Part shown: piece by piece, positions 22,088 to 31,068 of the stretch
Numbering within the stretch: the first letter of the stretch is position 1
How the letters are laid out: each line of letters begins with the position of its first letter
Source of the DNA: Variovorax sp. Sphag1AA
Lineage (GTDB): Bacteria > Pseudomonadota > Gammaproteobacteria > Burkholderiales > Burkholderiaceae_C
Direction of reading: 5' to 3'
Length of the DNA stretch: 64,000 bases
Assembly: GCF_014192575.1 (NCBI RefSeq)
Contig: NZ_JACHYC010000001.1
Location: 1,178,001 to 1,242,000, forward strand
The notes under the pieces: generated by a model
Told to the model about the DNA's origin: nothing
The model's database searches: none
Seen by the model: the letters and a program-made list of their open reading frames with translations, nothing else
Position numbers and translations under genes: made by a program

Positions 22088-22299
22088 CACGCGGGCTCTT
22101 GGGGGTCGAGGAGGCGTTCGAGACGCGAGATCTCGTCGCGCAACGCAAGGCGCCTCTTTTTCAGGCGGCGCAGCAGAAGTTCATCGCGCGACACTGCGTC
22201 TGCCAGACGGTCGATCGAGGCGTCGAGATCGGCATGTTCGATCCGCAGCTCGATCAGCTGGCGGGAAAGGGAATGAAGATTGGAGTCCAACGGGCGCAA
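22087..22299 (-). CDS. DUF465 (YdcH-like) small protein
   Basis: This ~70-residue, highly charged helical protein has the DUF465 pattern: LHSLSRQLIELRIEHADLD in the first half and LKKRRLALRDEISRLER in the second. The function of the family is unknown. It overlaps the yoaA start and so is probably translated with it. The initiation codon is not certain: TTG 22299 or TTG 22290 are the available options and no ATG is present. Confidence 0.75.
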   Translation of the reverse strand: MRPLDSNLHSLSRQLIELRIEHADLDASIDRLADAVSRDELLLRRLKKRRLALRDEISRLERLLDPQEPA

Positions 22300-22416
22300 T
22301 TCACGAACGGCACGGGTAGCGGGGCTTTCCCCTACCTATGTTCACTCGATAATACGTCTTCATTTCGCTGCCACAAAAACCATGAGAGACCGCGCCACTG
22401 GCGCTCCGGCGCCTGC

Positions 22417-23187
22417 ATGACACGAAGCTTTCGACTCGCTGCCGCTACCGGCCTCCACCAGGGGGATCGCCCCTACCAGCAGGACCAGGTCATGATCGCC
22501 TCCCATCCACGCGTGCCGGGCTGCGTGCTCGGCATCGTCGCAGACGGAATGGGTGGCCGCAGTGGCGGACGCAAGGCGTCCGACCAGGTGCTCATGACGG
22601 CGCGCCAGCTCTTCGCCCGCTACAAGCCGGGCCGAGATGAGCCGGTGGGCATCCTCCGGCAGATGCTCGAGGACGCGCATACGGTGATCAAGCTGACCGC
22701 CGTGTCCAGCGAACAAGAACCCCACAGCACGCTCGCCGCCTTCCTGCTCAATCCGGAAGGCGATTGCGCATGGGTGCACGCCGGCGATTCACGCATCTAC
22801 CATTTCCATCGGGGCCGCCTCGTCAAGCGCACCAAGGACCATTCCTACGTCCAGGTCCTGGTGGATCGTGGCGAGATCGACGAAGAGGAAGCCAGCCTCC
22901 ACCCTCAAAGCAACATCCTGCTTGGCTGTCTCGGCATGAAGTCGACTCCGCCGCCAGTGGATGTCCATCTGATCCCGAAGCTCCAACCCGGCGACGTACT
23001 CATGGCCTGCAGCGACGGCCTGTGGCACTACTTCACGCCAGAGGAAATGGGCTCTTTGCTGGCTGATCAACCGCCTCGCTCCGCCGTGGAATTGCTGGTC
23101 GCCGAAGCGCGCCGACGCGCGCGCGGGACCGGCGACAACATCTCGATCGCGGTACTCAAGGTCGAGGATCTACCGCCCGCCGAATAG
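22417..23187 (+). CDS. PP2C-family serine/threonine protein phosphatase
   Basis: This 256-residue protein has the metal-binding motifs of PPM/PP2C phosphatases in order: QDQ near residue 23, VADGMGG at 41-47, GDSRIY near 128, CSDGLWHYF, and GTGDNIS near the C-terminus. It would remove phosphate from Ser/Thr residues in the cytoplasm. ATG 22417 is the start that leaves the family N-terminus intact. No partner kinase or FHA protein is nearby; it stands alone between yoaA and a coiled-coil gene. An in-frame extension to the left is the shadow of yoaA. Confidence 0.88.
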   Translation: MTRSFRLAAATGLHQGDRPYQQDQVMIASHPRVPGCVLGIVADGMGGRSGGRKASDQVLMTARQLFARYKPGRDEPVGILRQMLEDAHTVIKLTAVSSEQEPHSTLAAFLLNPEGDCAWVHAGDSRIYHFHRGRLVKRTKDHSYVQVLVDRGEIDEEEASLHPQSNILLGCLGMKSTPPPVDVHLIPKLQPGDVLMACSDGLWHYFTPEEMGSLLADQPPRSAVELLVAEARRRARGTGDNISIAVLKVEDLPPAE

Positions 23188-23210
23188 GCTGCGGCTGAGC
23201 CGTCCGGGCG

Positions 23211-23891
23211 TCAGGGGCTCTTGGGCACCGCGGGTGCCGGGGTGGCCGCTCCGGGATCCGGCAGCGGCGCCGATCGCGGCTTGTCCCGCTCCTTGTTCTT
23301 TCGCTCCACGTCGGCGCGATGCTCTGCCGCCTTCTTCTGCTTCTCGTCGTATTCGGCGCGCATCGCCGGTGCCTGGGCCTTTCGCTTCGCGGCGTCCGCC
23401 TGCTGTTCGGCATGGTCGCGCTGCTTGTTCTCGAATTGCTTGCGGTTTTCAGCCTCTTGAGAGGTGGCTTGCTCACGGCTGGCCGCATGGTCGGTCGCGC
23501 GCTGTTCGCGGTCTTGCTGCGACTTCAACGACTGCTCTCGCTGAGCCTCGGCCTCTTTCGACTTTTGTGCAGCGTTCTGCTGCTCGAGCTTTTCAAGCTC
23601 GGCTGCCCCTCGGCTCTTGCGCTCGTAATCGTTGATGGCGGCCTGCTGACGCTTGACGTCATCGGTGGCCGCGCGGCGACGGCGGCGGCTGTCCTGGAGA
23701 CACCCCTCCACCGCGAACTTCTGGTAGCAAGCCTTTTGCTCGGCCACATACCGCGCGTCGATGGCCTTCTGCTCGTCCGCGAGCCGTGCACGTTCGGCAT
23801 CAAGATCTGCGCCAGCGGTCGTGGCCACCGTTTGTGCCCAGAGCGGCAGGGCGAACAGCCCGAAAAGGACGGTGGCGAACTTGGCTTTCAT
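23211..23891 (-). CDS. Hypothetical exported coiled-coil protein
   Basis: I do not recognise a named family. The 226-residue protein begins with a clear signal peptide (KFATVLFGLFALPLWAQ, cleavage near residue 19), then an almost continuous coiled coil rich in Glu, Gln, Lys, Arg and Ala (about residues 28-205) and a Pro/Ala tail. Two cysteines in KACYQKFAVEGCLQDS could form a disulfide. ATG 23891 overlaps the zapE stop by 4 nt, so it is coupled to zapE. It is probably a lineage-specific periplasmic protein; a link to division would rest on the neighbour alone. Confidence 0.75.
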   Translation of the reverse strand: MKAKFATVLFGLFALPLWAQTVATTAGADLDAERARLADEQKAIDARYVAEQKACYQKFAVEGCLQDSRRRRRAATDDVKRQQAAINDYERKSRGAAELEKLEQQNAAQKSKEAEAQREQSLKSQQDREQRATDHAASREQATSQEAENRKQFENKQRDHAEQQADAAKRKAQAPAMRAEYDEKQKKAAEHRADVERKNKERDKPRSAPLPDPGAATPAPAVPKSP

Positions 23892-24985
23892 GTCAGGCGG
23901 GTATCGACGACGCGGCGTTCCAACGAAAGGAACTCGGTCGATTGCATCTCGTTGAGTCTCGAAACGGTGCGGGGAAATTCGTGGGCCAGAGGCCCTTCGG
24001 TATACAACTGTTCAGGCGGCACTTCGGCCGACATGATCAGCTTCACGCGCCGATCGTAGAACACGTCCACCAGCCAGGTGAATCGTCGGGCTTCCGACGC
24101 CATACGGACCGGCATGTGCGGGACGTCGGACAACAAGACCGTATGGAACTGCGTCGCGATCTCCAGATAGTCGTTCTGCGAACGCGGACCGCCGCACAGC
24201 GTCTTGAAATCGAACCAGACCACGCCACCGGCCTTGCGAAGCGCGCGGATCTCCCGCGCCTCGATGTGCAGCACCGGATTCTCGTCCGCGGATTCCGCGA
24301 GCCGCTCGAATGCCTCGCGCATCTCCTTGTCGGCCTCGGCGCCATTGGGCGTGAGGTAGAGCCGCACCTGTTCCAGCGTCCGGCGCCGATAGTCGGTGCC
24401 GTTGTCGACGTTGATGACCTCGAGGTTGTCGTTCAGCAGTTTGATCGCCGGAAGAATGCGATCACGATGCAGCCCGCCCGGATACAGGTCATCGGGCTTG
24501 AAATTGGAGGTTGTGACGAACCCGACGCCGTTGTCGAACAGCGCCACCAGGAGGCGGTGCAGGATCATCGCGTCCGTGATGTCCGCGACGTGGAATTCGT
24601 CGAAACAGATGAGCTTGTAGCGCTTGGCGATCCGCCGCCCCAGTTCATCCAGCGGATTGACCGTGCCCTGAAGTTCGGCCAGTTCGCGATGCACCTCGCG
24701 CATGAACTCGTGGAAGTGCAGCCGCGTCTTCCGCCGGAGCGGGACTGCGTTGTAGAAGCAGTCCATGATGAAGCTCTTGCCGCGCCCCACCCCGCCGTAC
24801 ATGTAGACCCCGCGCGGGATGTCCGGCCGGTTGATCAGCTTCTTGAAGGCATTGGAGCGCTGCGCCTTGTACTCGGCCCATTCGCGGGCGCAGCGATCGA
24901 GCGCTTCGACGGCACGAAGCTGCGCGGGGTCGCTTTTGAAACCCCGCGCAGTCAGTTCCGCTTCGTAAGCCTGAAGAACGTTCAA
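23888..24985 (-). CDS. zapE: Cell division protein ZapE (AFG1-like ATPase)
   Basis: ZapE is an AFG1/LACE1-family ATPase that in E. coli joins the Z-ring late in division and matters under low oxygen and heat. The 365-residue protein has Walker A GGVGRGKS, LICFDEFHVADITDA as Walker B, and the family motif TSNFKPDDLYPGGLHRDR. The start is TTG 24985: an in-frame TGA lies four codons upstream and no ATG precedes the P-loop. It lies 4 bp after lpdA and overlaps the downstream coiled-coil gene, so it may be read from the suc operon. Confidence 0.93.
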   Translation of the reverse strand: MNVLQAYEAELTARGFKSDPAQLRAVEALDRCAREWAEYKAQRSNAFKKLINRPDIPRGVYMYGGVGRGKSFIMDCFYNAVPLRRKTRLHFHEFMREVHRELAELQGTVNPLDELGRRIAKRYKLICFDEFHVADITDAMILHRLLVALFDNGVGFVTTSNFKPDDLYPGGLHRDRILPAIKLLNDNLEVINVDNGTDYRRRTLEQVRLYLTPNGAEADKEMREAFERLAESADENPVLHIEAREIRALRKAGGVVWFDFKTLCGGPRSQNDYLEIATQFHTVLLSDVPHMPVRMASEARRFTWLVDVFYDRRVKLIMSAEVPPEQLYTEGPLAHEFPRTVSRLNEMQSTEFLSLERRVVDTRLT

Positions 24986-24989
24986 GGCT

Positions 24990-26417
24990 TCAGAAGTTCA
25001 GCGTGCGCTTGTCGACGGCAAGCGCCGCTTCCTTCGTCGCCTCGGACAGCGAAGGATGCGCGTGGCAGATGCGCGCGATGTCTTCGGCGCTGGCCTTGAA
25101 TTCCATCGCGACGACGGCTTCGGAGATCAGCTCGCTGACCATCGGGCCCACCATGTGCACGCCGAGGATCTCGTCCGTGGCCGCATCGGCCAGGAACTTG
25201 ACCATGCCGGTCGTGTCGCCCAGTGCGCGTGCGCGGCCGTTCGCGAGGAACGGGAAGGTGCCCGCCTTGTACGCACGGCCGCTGGCCTTGAGCTGCTGCT
25301 CGGTCTGGCCGACCCACGCGATCTCAGGCGAGGTGTAGATCACCCACGGGATCGTGTTGAAGTTGACGTGACCATGCTGGCCGGCAATGCGCTCGGCCAC
25401 GGCAACGCCCTCTTCTTCCGCCTTGTGCGCAAGCATCGGGCCGCGCACCACGTCGCCGATCGCCCAGACGTTCGGCAGGCTGGTCTTGCACTCGTCGTCC
25501 ACCACGATCGCGCCGCGCTCGTCGAGCTGCAGGCCGACCGCCTCGGGGTTCAGGCCGATGGTGTTGGGGATGCGGCCGATCGAGACGATCAGCTTGTCCA
25601 CGTCGAGCTTCTGCGCCTCGCCCTTCGAGTCGGTGTAGGCGATGCTCACACCGTTCTTGCCCGACTTGACTTCGCCGACGTTCACGCCGAGGTTGATCTT
25701 CAGGCCTTGCTTGTCGAAAGCCTTCTTGGCTTCCTTGGCGATCTGCTCGTCGACGGCGCCGAGGAAGGTCGGCAGTGCTTCGAGCACCGTGACTTCCGAG
25801 CCGAGACGACGCCACACCGAGCCCATTTCGAGGCCGATCACGCCGGAGCCGATCAGCGCGAGCTTCTTCGGCACCGCGCCGACGCGCAGCGCGCCGTCGT
25901 TCGAGAGGATGTTCTCCTCGTCGAACGGAGCGCCCGGCAGCGGGCGTGCGTTCGAGCCGGTCGCGACGATGATGTGCTTGCCGGTGATGCTCTCTTCGGT
26001 AGCGCCCGCGACCTTGATCTCGTAGCCGGCTTCAGAAGTCTTCACGAACGAACCGCGACCGTGGAAGAACGCAACCTTGTTCTTCTTGAACAGGTAGACG
26101 ATGCCGTCGTTGTTCTGCTTCACGACGTTGTCCTTGCGCGCCAGCATCTTGGCCACGTCGATATCGAGGCCTTCGACCTTGATACCGTGGTCCGCGAAAG
26201 CGTGGCCCGCGTGCTCGTAGTGCTCCGACGACTGCAGCAGCGCCTTCGAGGGAATGCAGCCGATGTTGGTGCAGGTGCCGCCCAGGGCGGGGCCGCCCTT
26301 GGCGTTCTTCCACTCGTCGATGCAGGCCACGTTGAAGCCGAGCTGCGCCGCGCGAATCGCAGCCACGTAGCCGCCAGGACCGCCGCCGATGACGACGACG
26401 TCGAATTGTTTGCTCAT
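24990..26417 (-). CDS. lpdA: Dihydrolipoyl dehydrogenase (E3)
   Basis: E3 reoxidises dihydrolipoamide with NAD+ for the 2-oxoglutarate (and possibly other) dehydrogenase complexes. The 475-residue protein has the FAD-binding [10 protein letters not shown] (11-20), the redox-active pair in [13 protein letters not shown] (Cys49 and Cys54), the NAD-binding [13 protein letters not shown] and the C-terminal [16 protein letters not shown] with the catalytic histidine. It lies third in the sucA-sucB-lpdA set, but 148 bp of intergenic repeat separate it from sucB. Confidence 0.96.
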   Translation of the reverse strand: MSKQFDVVVIGGGPGGYVAAIRAAQLGFNVACIDEWKNAKGGPALGGTCTNIGCIPSKALLQSSEHYEHAGHAFADHGIKVEGLDIDVAKMLARKDNVVKQNNDGIVYLFKKNKVAFFHGRGSFVKTSEAGYEIKVAGATEESITGKHIIVATGSNARPLPGAPFDEENILSNDGALRVGAVPKKLALIGSGVIGLEMGSVWRRLGSEVTVLEALPTFLGAVDEQIAKEAKKAFDKQGLKINLGVNVGEVKSGKNGVSIAYTDSKGEAQKLDVDKLIVSIGRIPNTIGLNPEAVGLQLDERGAIVVDDECKTSLPNVWAIGDVVRGPMLAHKAEEEGVAVAERIAGQHGHVNFNTIPWVIYTSPEIAWVGQTEQQLKASGRAYKAGTFPFLANGRARALGDTTGMVKFLADAATDEILGVHMVGPMVSELISEAVVAMEFKASAEDIARICHAHPSLSEATKEAALAVDKRTLNF

Positions 26418-26477
26418 TGAATGTTCCGTTTCAGTTTTTCAGGCCCGCCGATCTTTGATGCTCTGTTCGCGAAACAC

Positions 26478-26564
26478 CGCGGAACCGGCTTTGCCGGGCC
26501 GCTGGTGTTGCCCCCGGTAGGGGGTTGGCGAAGCGACACGAAGTGCGCGCAGCCTGGGGGCGAG
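26478..26564 (-). repeat. Dispersed intergenic repeat, copy 2 (inverted)
   Basis: This copy lies between sucB and lpdA in the opposite orientation to copy 1. It reads CCGCGGAACCGGCTTTGCCG, then a CCCCC-GGTA-GGGGG hairpin, ACACGAAGTG and AGCCTGGGGGCGAGC on the plus strand. It falls inside what should be one operon, where its hairpin could reduce read-through or protect the upstream part of the mRNA. Confidence 0.85.
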
Positions 26565-26565
26565 C

Positions 26566-27831
26566 TCAAATGTCGAACAGCAGGCGCGCGGGGTCTTCCA
26601 GCGCTTCCTTCATGGCAACCAGGCCCAGCACGGCTTCGCGGCCGTCGATGATCCGGTGGTCGTAGCTCATCGCCAGGTAGTTCATCGGACGAACGACGAT
26701 CTGGCCGTTTTCGACGACAGCGCGGTCCTTGGTCGCATGCACGCCGAGGATGGCCGACTGGGGCGGGTTGATGATCGGGGTCGACAGCATCGAACCGAAC
26801 ACGCCGCCATTCGAGATCGAGAACGTGCCGCCGGTCATCTCTTCGATGCCCAGCTTGCCGTCGCGCGCCTTGGCGCCGTATTCGGCGATCTTCTTCTCGA
26901 TGTCGGCGAAGCTCATCTGGTCTGCGTTGCGCAGGATCGGCACCACGAGGCCGCGCGGCGAGCCGACGGCGATACCGATGTCGAAGTAGCCGTGGTAGAC
27001 GATGTCATTGCCGTCCACCGAAGCGTTGAGCACCGGGTACTTCTTGAGGGCGTGCACCGCAGCCTTCACGAAGAAGCTCATGAAGCCGATCTTGACGCCG
27101 TGTTCCTTTTCGAACTTCTCCTGGAAGCGCTTGCGCATTTCCATGACCGGAGCCATGTTGACTTCGTTGAAGGTCGTGAGGATCGCGTTGGTCGATTGCG
27201 ATTGCAGCAGGCGCTCGGCGATACGGGCGCGCAGGCGGCTCATCGGCACGCGCTCTTCCGGACGGTCGCCGAGGTCGGGCGCGGTAGCGGGCGCAGCGAC
27301 TTGCGGCAGTGCGGTCTTCGGTGCACCGGTCGGGATCGCGACGGGCGCGGCGACCTTGGCGGTCGCACCGCCGGCCACGGCGCTCAGCACGTCGCCCTTG
27401 GTGACGCGGCCGTCCTTGCCGGTGCCGGTCACGTCGGAGGTAGCGAGCTTGTTGTCCGCGAGCAGCTTGGCGGCTGCAGGCATCGCGACGTCGGACTTCG
27501 ACGTGCCGCCAGCTGCAGCAGCCGCTGCGGGAGCGGCGGCCGGTGCTGCGGCCGGTGCCGCAGCAGCAGGCGCAGCCGCGCCGGCCTTGCCTTCGGTGTC
27601 GATCTTGGCGATGAGCTGGTCTGCCACCACGGTCGCGCCGTCGCCGGCAACGATTTCGGCGAGCACGCCAGCGGCAGGCGCCGGCACTTCGAGCACGACC
27701 TTGTCGGTTTCGATCTCGATCAGGATTTCATCGACGGCGACCGCTTCACCGGCCTTCTTCTTCCACTGGAGCATGGTGGCTTCGGCCACGGACTCGGACA
27801 ACTGGGGGACTTTGACTTCAACGATGGACAT
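26566..27831 (-). CDS. sucB: 2-oxoglutarate dehydrogenase E2, dihydrolipoyl succinyltransferase
   Basis: E2 carries the succinyl group on lipoyl-lysine and passes it to CoA. The 421-residue protein has one lipoyl domain with the modified lysine in [10 protein letters not shown] (Lys44), a strikingly Ala/Pro-rich linker, a peripheral-subunit-binding domain ([29 protein letters not shown]) and the trimeric catalytic domain with HRIIDGRE (His392, Asp396). It lies 45 bp after sucA. A single lipoyl domain and context favour SucB over the pyruvate complex E2. Confidence 0.96.
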   Translation of the reverse strand: MSIVEVKVPQLSESVAEATMLQWKKKAGEAVAVDEILIEIETDKVVLEVPAPAAGVLAEIVAGDGATVVADQLIAKIDTEGKAGAAAPAAAAPAAAPAAAPAAAAAAGGTSKSDVAMPAAAKLLADNKLATSDVTGTGKDGRVTKGDVLSAVAGGATAKVAAPVAIPTGAPKTALPQVAAPATAPDLGDRPEERVPMSRLRARIAERLLQSQSTNAILTTFNEVNMAPVMEMRKRFQEKFEKEHGVKIGFMSFFVKAAVHALKKYPVLNASVDGNDIVYHGYFDIGIAVGSPRGLVVPILRNADQMSFADIEKKIAEYGAKARDGKLGIEEMTGGTFSISNGGVFGSMLSTPIINPPQSAILGVHATKDRAVVENGQIVVRPMNYLAMSYDHRIIDGREAVLGLVAMKEALEDPARLLFDI

Positions 27832-27876
27832 TTGTGATTCCGCTTCGTGTTTCTTGTGAGGTGATGCGAGTTCTTC

Positions 27877-30759
27877 TTACTTAGTCAGCACGAAGCCCTT
27901 GAGCTTGCCGAAGGCCCCGTCGACGAGTGCCTTCTGCTGTTCCTGGTGCAGGTGCGAGTAGCCCACTGCAGGCGATGCCGAAGCGGCACGGCCGGAGTAG
28001 CCGAGCTTCTGGCCTTCCTGCATGTTTTCGTGGATGTAGTGCTGCACGAAGAACCACGCACCCTGGTTCTGGGGCTCGTCCTGCGACCAGACAACATCGA
28101 CCAGATTGGGGTACTTCTTGAGTTCTGCGCCGAACGCCTTGTGCGGGAACGGGTAGAGCTGCTCGACGCGGATGATCGCCACGTCGTCGGCGCCCTTCTC
28201 TTCGCGCTTCTTGGCCAGGTCGTAGTAGACCTTGCCCGAGCAGGCGATGACGCGCTTGACCTTCTCGGCCTTGAGATCCTTGACGTCCGGAATGACGGTC
28301 TGGAAGCCACCCTTGGTGAACTCCGACAGCGGCGAGGTCGCGTCCTTGTTACGCAGAAGCGACTTCGGCGTCATGATGATCAGCGGCTTGCGCAGGTTGC
28401 GCACCATCTGACGACGCAGCAGGTGGAAGATCTGGCTGGCCGTGGTCGGCTGAACGACCTGCATGTTGGTGTCGGCCGACAGCTGCATGAAGCGCTCGAG
28501 ACGCGCCGAGCTGTGTTCCGGACCCTGGCCTTCATAGCCGTGCGGCAGCATCAGCGTGATGCCGTTGACGCGGCCCCACTTCACTTCGCCAGAGGCGATG
28601 AACTGGTCGATCACGACTTGCGCGCCGTTGGCGAAGTCGCCGAACTGCGCTTCCCAGATCACGAGCGTGTTCGGGTCGTTCGAGGCGTAGCCGTATTCGA
28701 AGGCCAGCACGGCTTCTTCGGACAGGATCGAGTCGATGACGACGAACGGAGCCTGGTTGTCGGCCACGTTCTGCAGCGGCACGTAGGTGCCGACGTCGAA
28801 CTTCTCGCGGTTCTGGTCATGCAGCACGGCATGGCGGTGCGTGAAGGTGCCACGGCCGCAGTCTTCGCCCGACAGGCGGATCGGGTAGCCGCTCGCGACC
28901 AGCGAGGCGAAGGCCATGTGCTCGCCCATGCCCCAGTCGACGTTGACTTCTCCACGACCCATGGCCGCGCGGTCGTCGAGCACCTTCTTGACCAGCGGGT
29001 GCACGGTGAAGTTCTCCGGTGCCTTGGTGATGCGCTCGGCGAGGCGCTTCCATTCGGCGAGCGGAATCGCGGTGTCGCCGGCATCTGTCCACTTCTTGTT
29101 GAGGAACGGAGCCCAGTCGACCGCGTACTTGCTCTTGAAGTTGGTGATGACCGGATCGGTGGTGTTCTTGCCTTCGTCGAAGGCCGCGCGCTGCGCCTTG
29201 ACCAGATCGTCGCCGAGCGTGTCGCCGAGGCCCTGGGCCGCCAGCCTGTCGGCATACAGCTTGCGCGTGCCGGGGTGCTGGGCGATCTTCTTGTACATCA
29301 GCGGCTGGGTGAGCGCCGGGGTGTCCTGCTCGTTGTGGCCGAGCTTGCGGAAGCAGACGATGTCCACGACCACGTCCTTCTGGAATTCCATGCGGAATTC
29401 GAGCGCGAGCTGCGTTGCGAGCACCACGGCTTCGGGATCGTCACCGTTCACGTGCAGCACCGGTGCCTCGATCATCTTGACGATGTCGCTGCAATACAGC
29501 GTCGAGCGGCTGTCGCGCGGGTCGCTGGTGGTGAAGCCGATCTGGTTGTTGATGACGATGTGCACCGTGCCGCCGGTGGAGTAGCCGCGCGTTTCAGCCA
29601 GCGCCAGCGTTTCCATCACGACGCCCTGGCCTGCGAAAGCCGCGTCGCCGTGCACGATCACCGGCAGCACCTGCTTGCCGAGCGGGTCGGCGCGGCGGTC
29701 CATGCGGGCGCGCACCGAGCCTTCGACCACCGGATTGACGATTTCGAGGTGCGAGGGGTTGAACGCGAGGCTCAGGTGAACCGGGCCGCCAGGGGTCGAG
29801 ACGTCGGAGCTGAAGCCCTGGTGGTACTTCACGTCGCCGCTCGGCAGGTCTTCGGGGGCGGTGTGGTCGAACTCGGCGAACAGGTCGGCGGGCAGCTTGC
29901 CCAGCGAGTTGACCAGCACGTTCAGGCGGCCGCGGTGGGCCATGCCGATGACGATTTCCTGCACGCCACGGGCGCCGGCCTGGTTGATGAGCTCGTCCAT
30001 CGAGACGATGAAGCTCTCGCCGCCTTCGAGCGAGAAGCGCTTCTGGCCGACGTACTTGGTGTGAAGGAAGCGCTCGAGGCCTTCAGCGGCGGTGAGGCGG
30101 TCCAGCACGCGCTTCTTTTGGTCGGCGGTGAGCTTGGGATTGGTGCGGGCGCTTTCCAGCCTTTGCTGCCACCAGCGCTTCTGCGCCTGGTCGGTCATGT
30201 ACATGTACTCGGCGCCGATGGTGCCGCAGTAGGTTTCGCGCAGCGCGTTGAGCAGGTCGCGCAGGGACATCGTGTCCTTGCCGAAGAAGGTGTTGCTCGT
30301 GTTGAACACCGTCTCGAGGTCAGCGTCGGAGAAGCCGTAGAACGAGGGCTCGAGTTCCGGAATGGCAGGACGCTCGGCGCGCTTGAGCGGATCGAGGTCG
30401 GCCCAGCGGGCGCCGACGTTGCGGTAGGCGGCGATCAGTTGCTGGACGGCGGTGCGCTGGCGGCCGAGTTCGGAATCGGCGCCACTGGCCTGAACGACCT
30501 TGGTGGTGCCTGCCTTGGCGCGCTCGGCGAAGGCGTTGATGACCGGGAGGTGGGGAACGTCCTTGGTGTGGCTGCCGTCGGTGGCAGGCACGTTCTGGAG
30601 GGCGTCGAAGTAGGCGCGCCAGTTGTCGGGGACGCTACCTGGGTTGGAGAGGTAGTTTTCGTACATCTCTTCGACGTAAGGCGCATTGCCACCGAAGAGG
30701 TACGTATTGCCTTGATAGGCGGTGTAGACGGACGAAGCCGACGACGAAGAATCGCTCAT
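27877..30759 (-). CDS. sucA: 2-oxoglutarate dehydrogenase E1
   Basis: SucA is the thiamine-diphosphate-dependent E1 of the TCA-cycle 2-oxoglutarate dehydrogenase. The 960-residue product from ATG 30759 starts with the N-terminal E2-contact segment (TYLFGGNAPYVEEMYENYL), then GMAHRGRLNVLVNSLGK, the TPP/metal region GDAAFAGQGVVMETL with NNQIGFTTSDPRDSRST, and the C-terminal transketolase domain with LMLPHGYEGQGPEHSSARLERF. An upstream extension of the frame runs into the repeat region and is not used. It is the first gene of sucA-sucB-lpdA. Confidence 0.97.
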   Translation of the reverse strand: MSDSSSSASSVYTAYQGNTYLFGGNAPYVEEMYENYLSNPGSVPDNWRAYFDALQNVPATDGSHTKDVPHLPVINAFAERAKAGTTKVVQASGADSELGRQRTAVQQLIAAYRNVGARWADLDPLKRAERPAIPELEPSFYGFSDADLETVFNTSNTFFGKDTMSLRDLLNALRETYCGTIGAEYMYMTDQAQKRWWQQRLESARTNPKLTADQKKRVLDRLTAAEGLERFLHTKYVGQKRFSLEGGESFIVSMDELINQAGARGVQEIVIGMAHRGRLNVLVNSLGKLPADLFAEFDHTAPEDLPSGDVKYHQGFSSDVSTPGGPVHLSLAFNPSHLEIVNPVVEGSVRARMDRRADPLGKQVLPVIVHGDAAFAGQGVVMETLALAETRGYSTGGTVHIVINNQIGFTTSDPRDSRSTLYCSDIVKMIEAPVLHVNGDDPEAVVLATQLALEFRMEFQKDVVVDIVCFRKLGHNEQDTPALTQPLMYKKIAQHPGTRKLYADRLAAQGLGDTLGDDLVKAQRAAFDEGKNTTDPVITNFKSKYAVDWAPFLNKKWTDAGDTAIPLAEWKRLAERITKAPENFTVHPLVKKVLDDRAAMGRGEVNVDWGMGEHMAFASLVASGYPIRLSGEDCGRGTFTHRHAVLHDQNREKFDVGTYVPLQNVADNQAPFVVIDSILSEEAVLAFEYGYASNDPNTLVIWEAQFGDFANGAQVVIDQFIASGEVKWGRVNGITLMLPHGYEGQGPEHSSARLERFMQLSADTNMQVVQPTTASQIFHLLRRQMVRNLRKPLIIMTPKSLLRNKDATSPLSEFTKGGFQTVIPDVKDLKAEKVKRVIACSGKVYYDLAKKREEKGADDVAIIRVEQLYPFPHKAFGAELKKYPNLVDVVWSQDEPQNQGAWFFVQHYIHENMQEGQKLGYSGRAASASPAVGYSHLHQEQQKALVDGAFGKLKGFVLTK

Positions 30760-31068
30760 ATTGCGCTGACCTTCGCTTCCCTGGGGGAAGCACGAGCTGG
30801 TTAAGAAACCTTCCGCGACACGGCTGAACCGATTGGCGGATGCGACTGTGGCTGGGGAAGGGCCTGAGTACGGCTGCGAAGTATATGGGTAAACCCCCAG
30901 GCTCGCGCACTGCGTGTCGCTCTCCACCCCCTTGGTAGTGTTGCTCGCCCCCAGGCTTGCTCACTTCGTGTAGCCGCCACCCCCTACCGGGGGCAAATCC
31001 CAGCGGCCCGGCGGAGCCGGTTCCGCGGGATTTCTGGTTTTGGGCGCGTCAGGTCACGCCCTGTTGCG
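30760..31068. other. 309-bp gap between sucA and prpE
   Basis: This is the longest gene-free stretch of the window. Its right two-thirds (30893-31037) is a partial plus a complete copy of the dispersed repeat. The left part (30760-30890) must hold the sucA leader and promoter. On the minus strand a TATACT hexamer near 30880 is the only -10-like element I see, with no clear -35. No open frame of interest is present. Confidence 0.6.
30893..31037 (+). repeat. Dispersed intergenic repeat, copies 3a (partial) and 3b (complete)
   Basis: A truncated copy (CCCCCAGGCTCGCGCACTGC and about 30 further bases) is followed directly by a full copy starting with CCCCCAGGCTTGCTCACTTC and ending GGAGCCGGTTCCGCGG. 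The head-to-tail arrangement suggests local duplication of the element. It lies downstream of prpE and upstream of sucA. Confidence 0.85.

Noticed and set aside
27946-30804. A 952-codon open frame on the plus strand opposite sucA
   Set aside because: It is the exact antisense of a certain gene. In GC-rich DNA the opposite strand often stays open because of third-position bias; the product is Arg/His/Val/Asp-rich without any fold signal.
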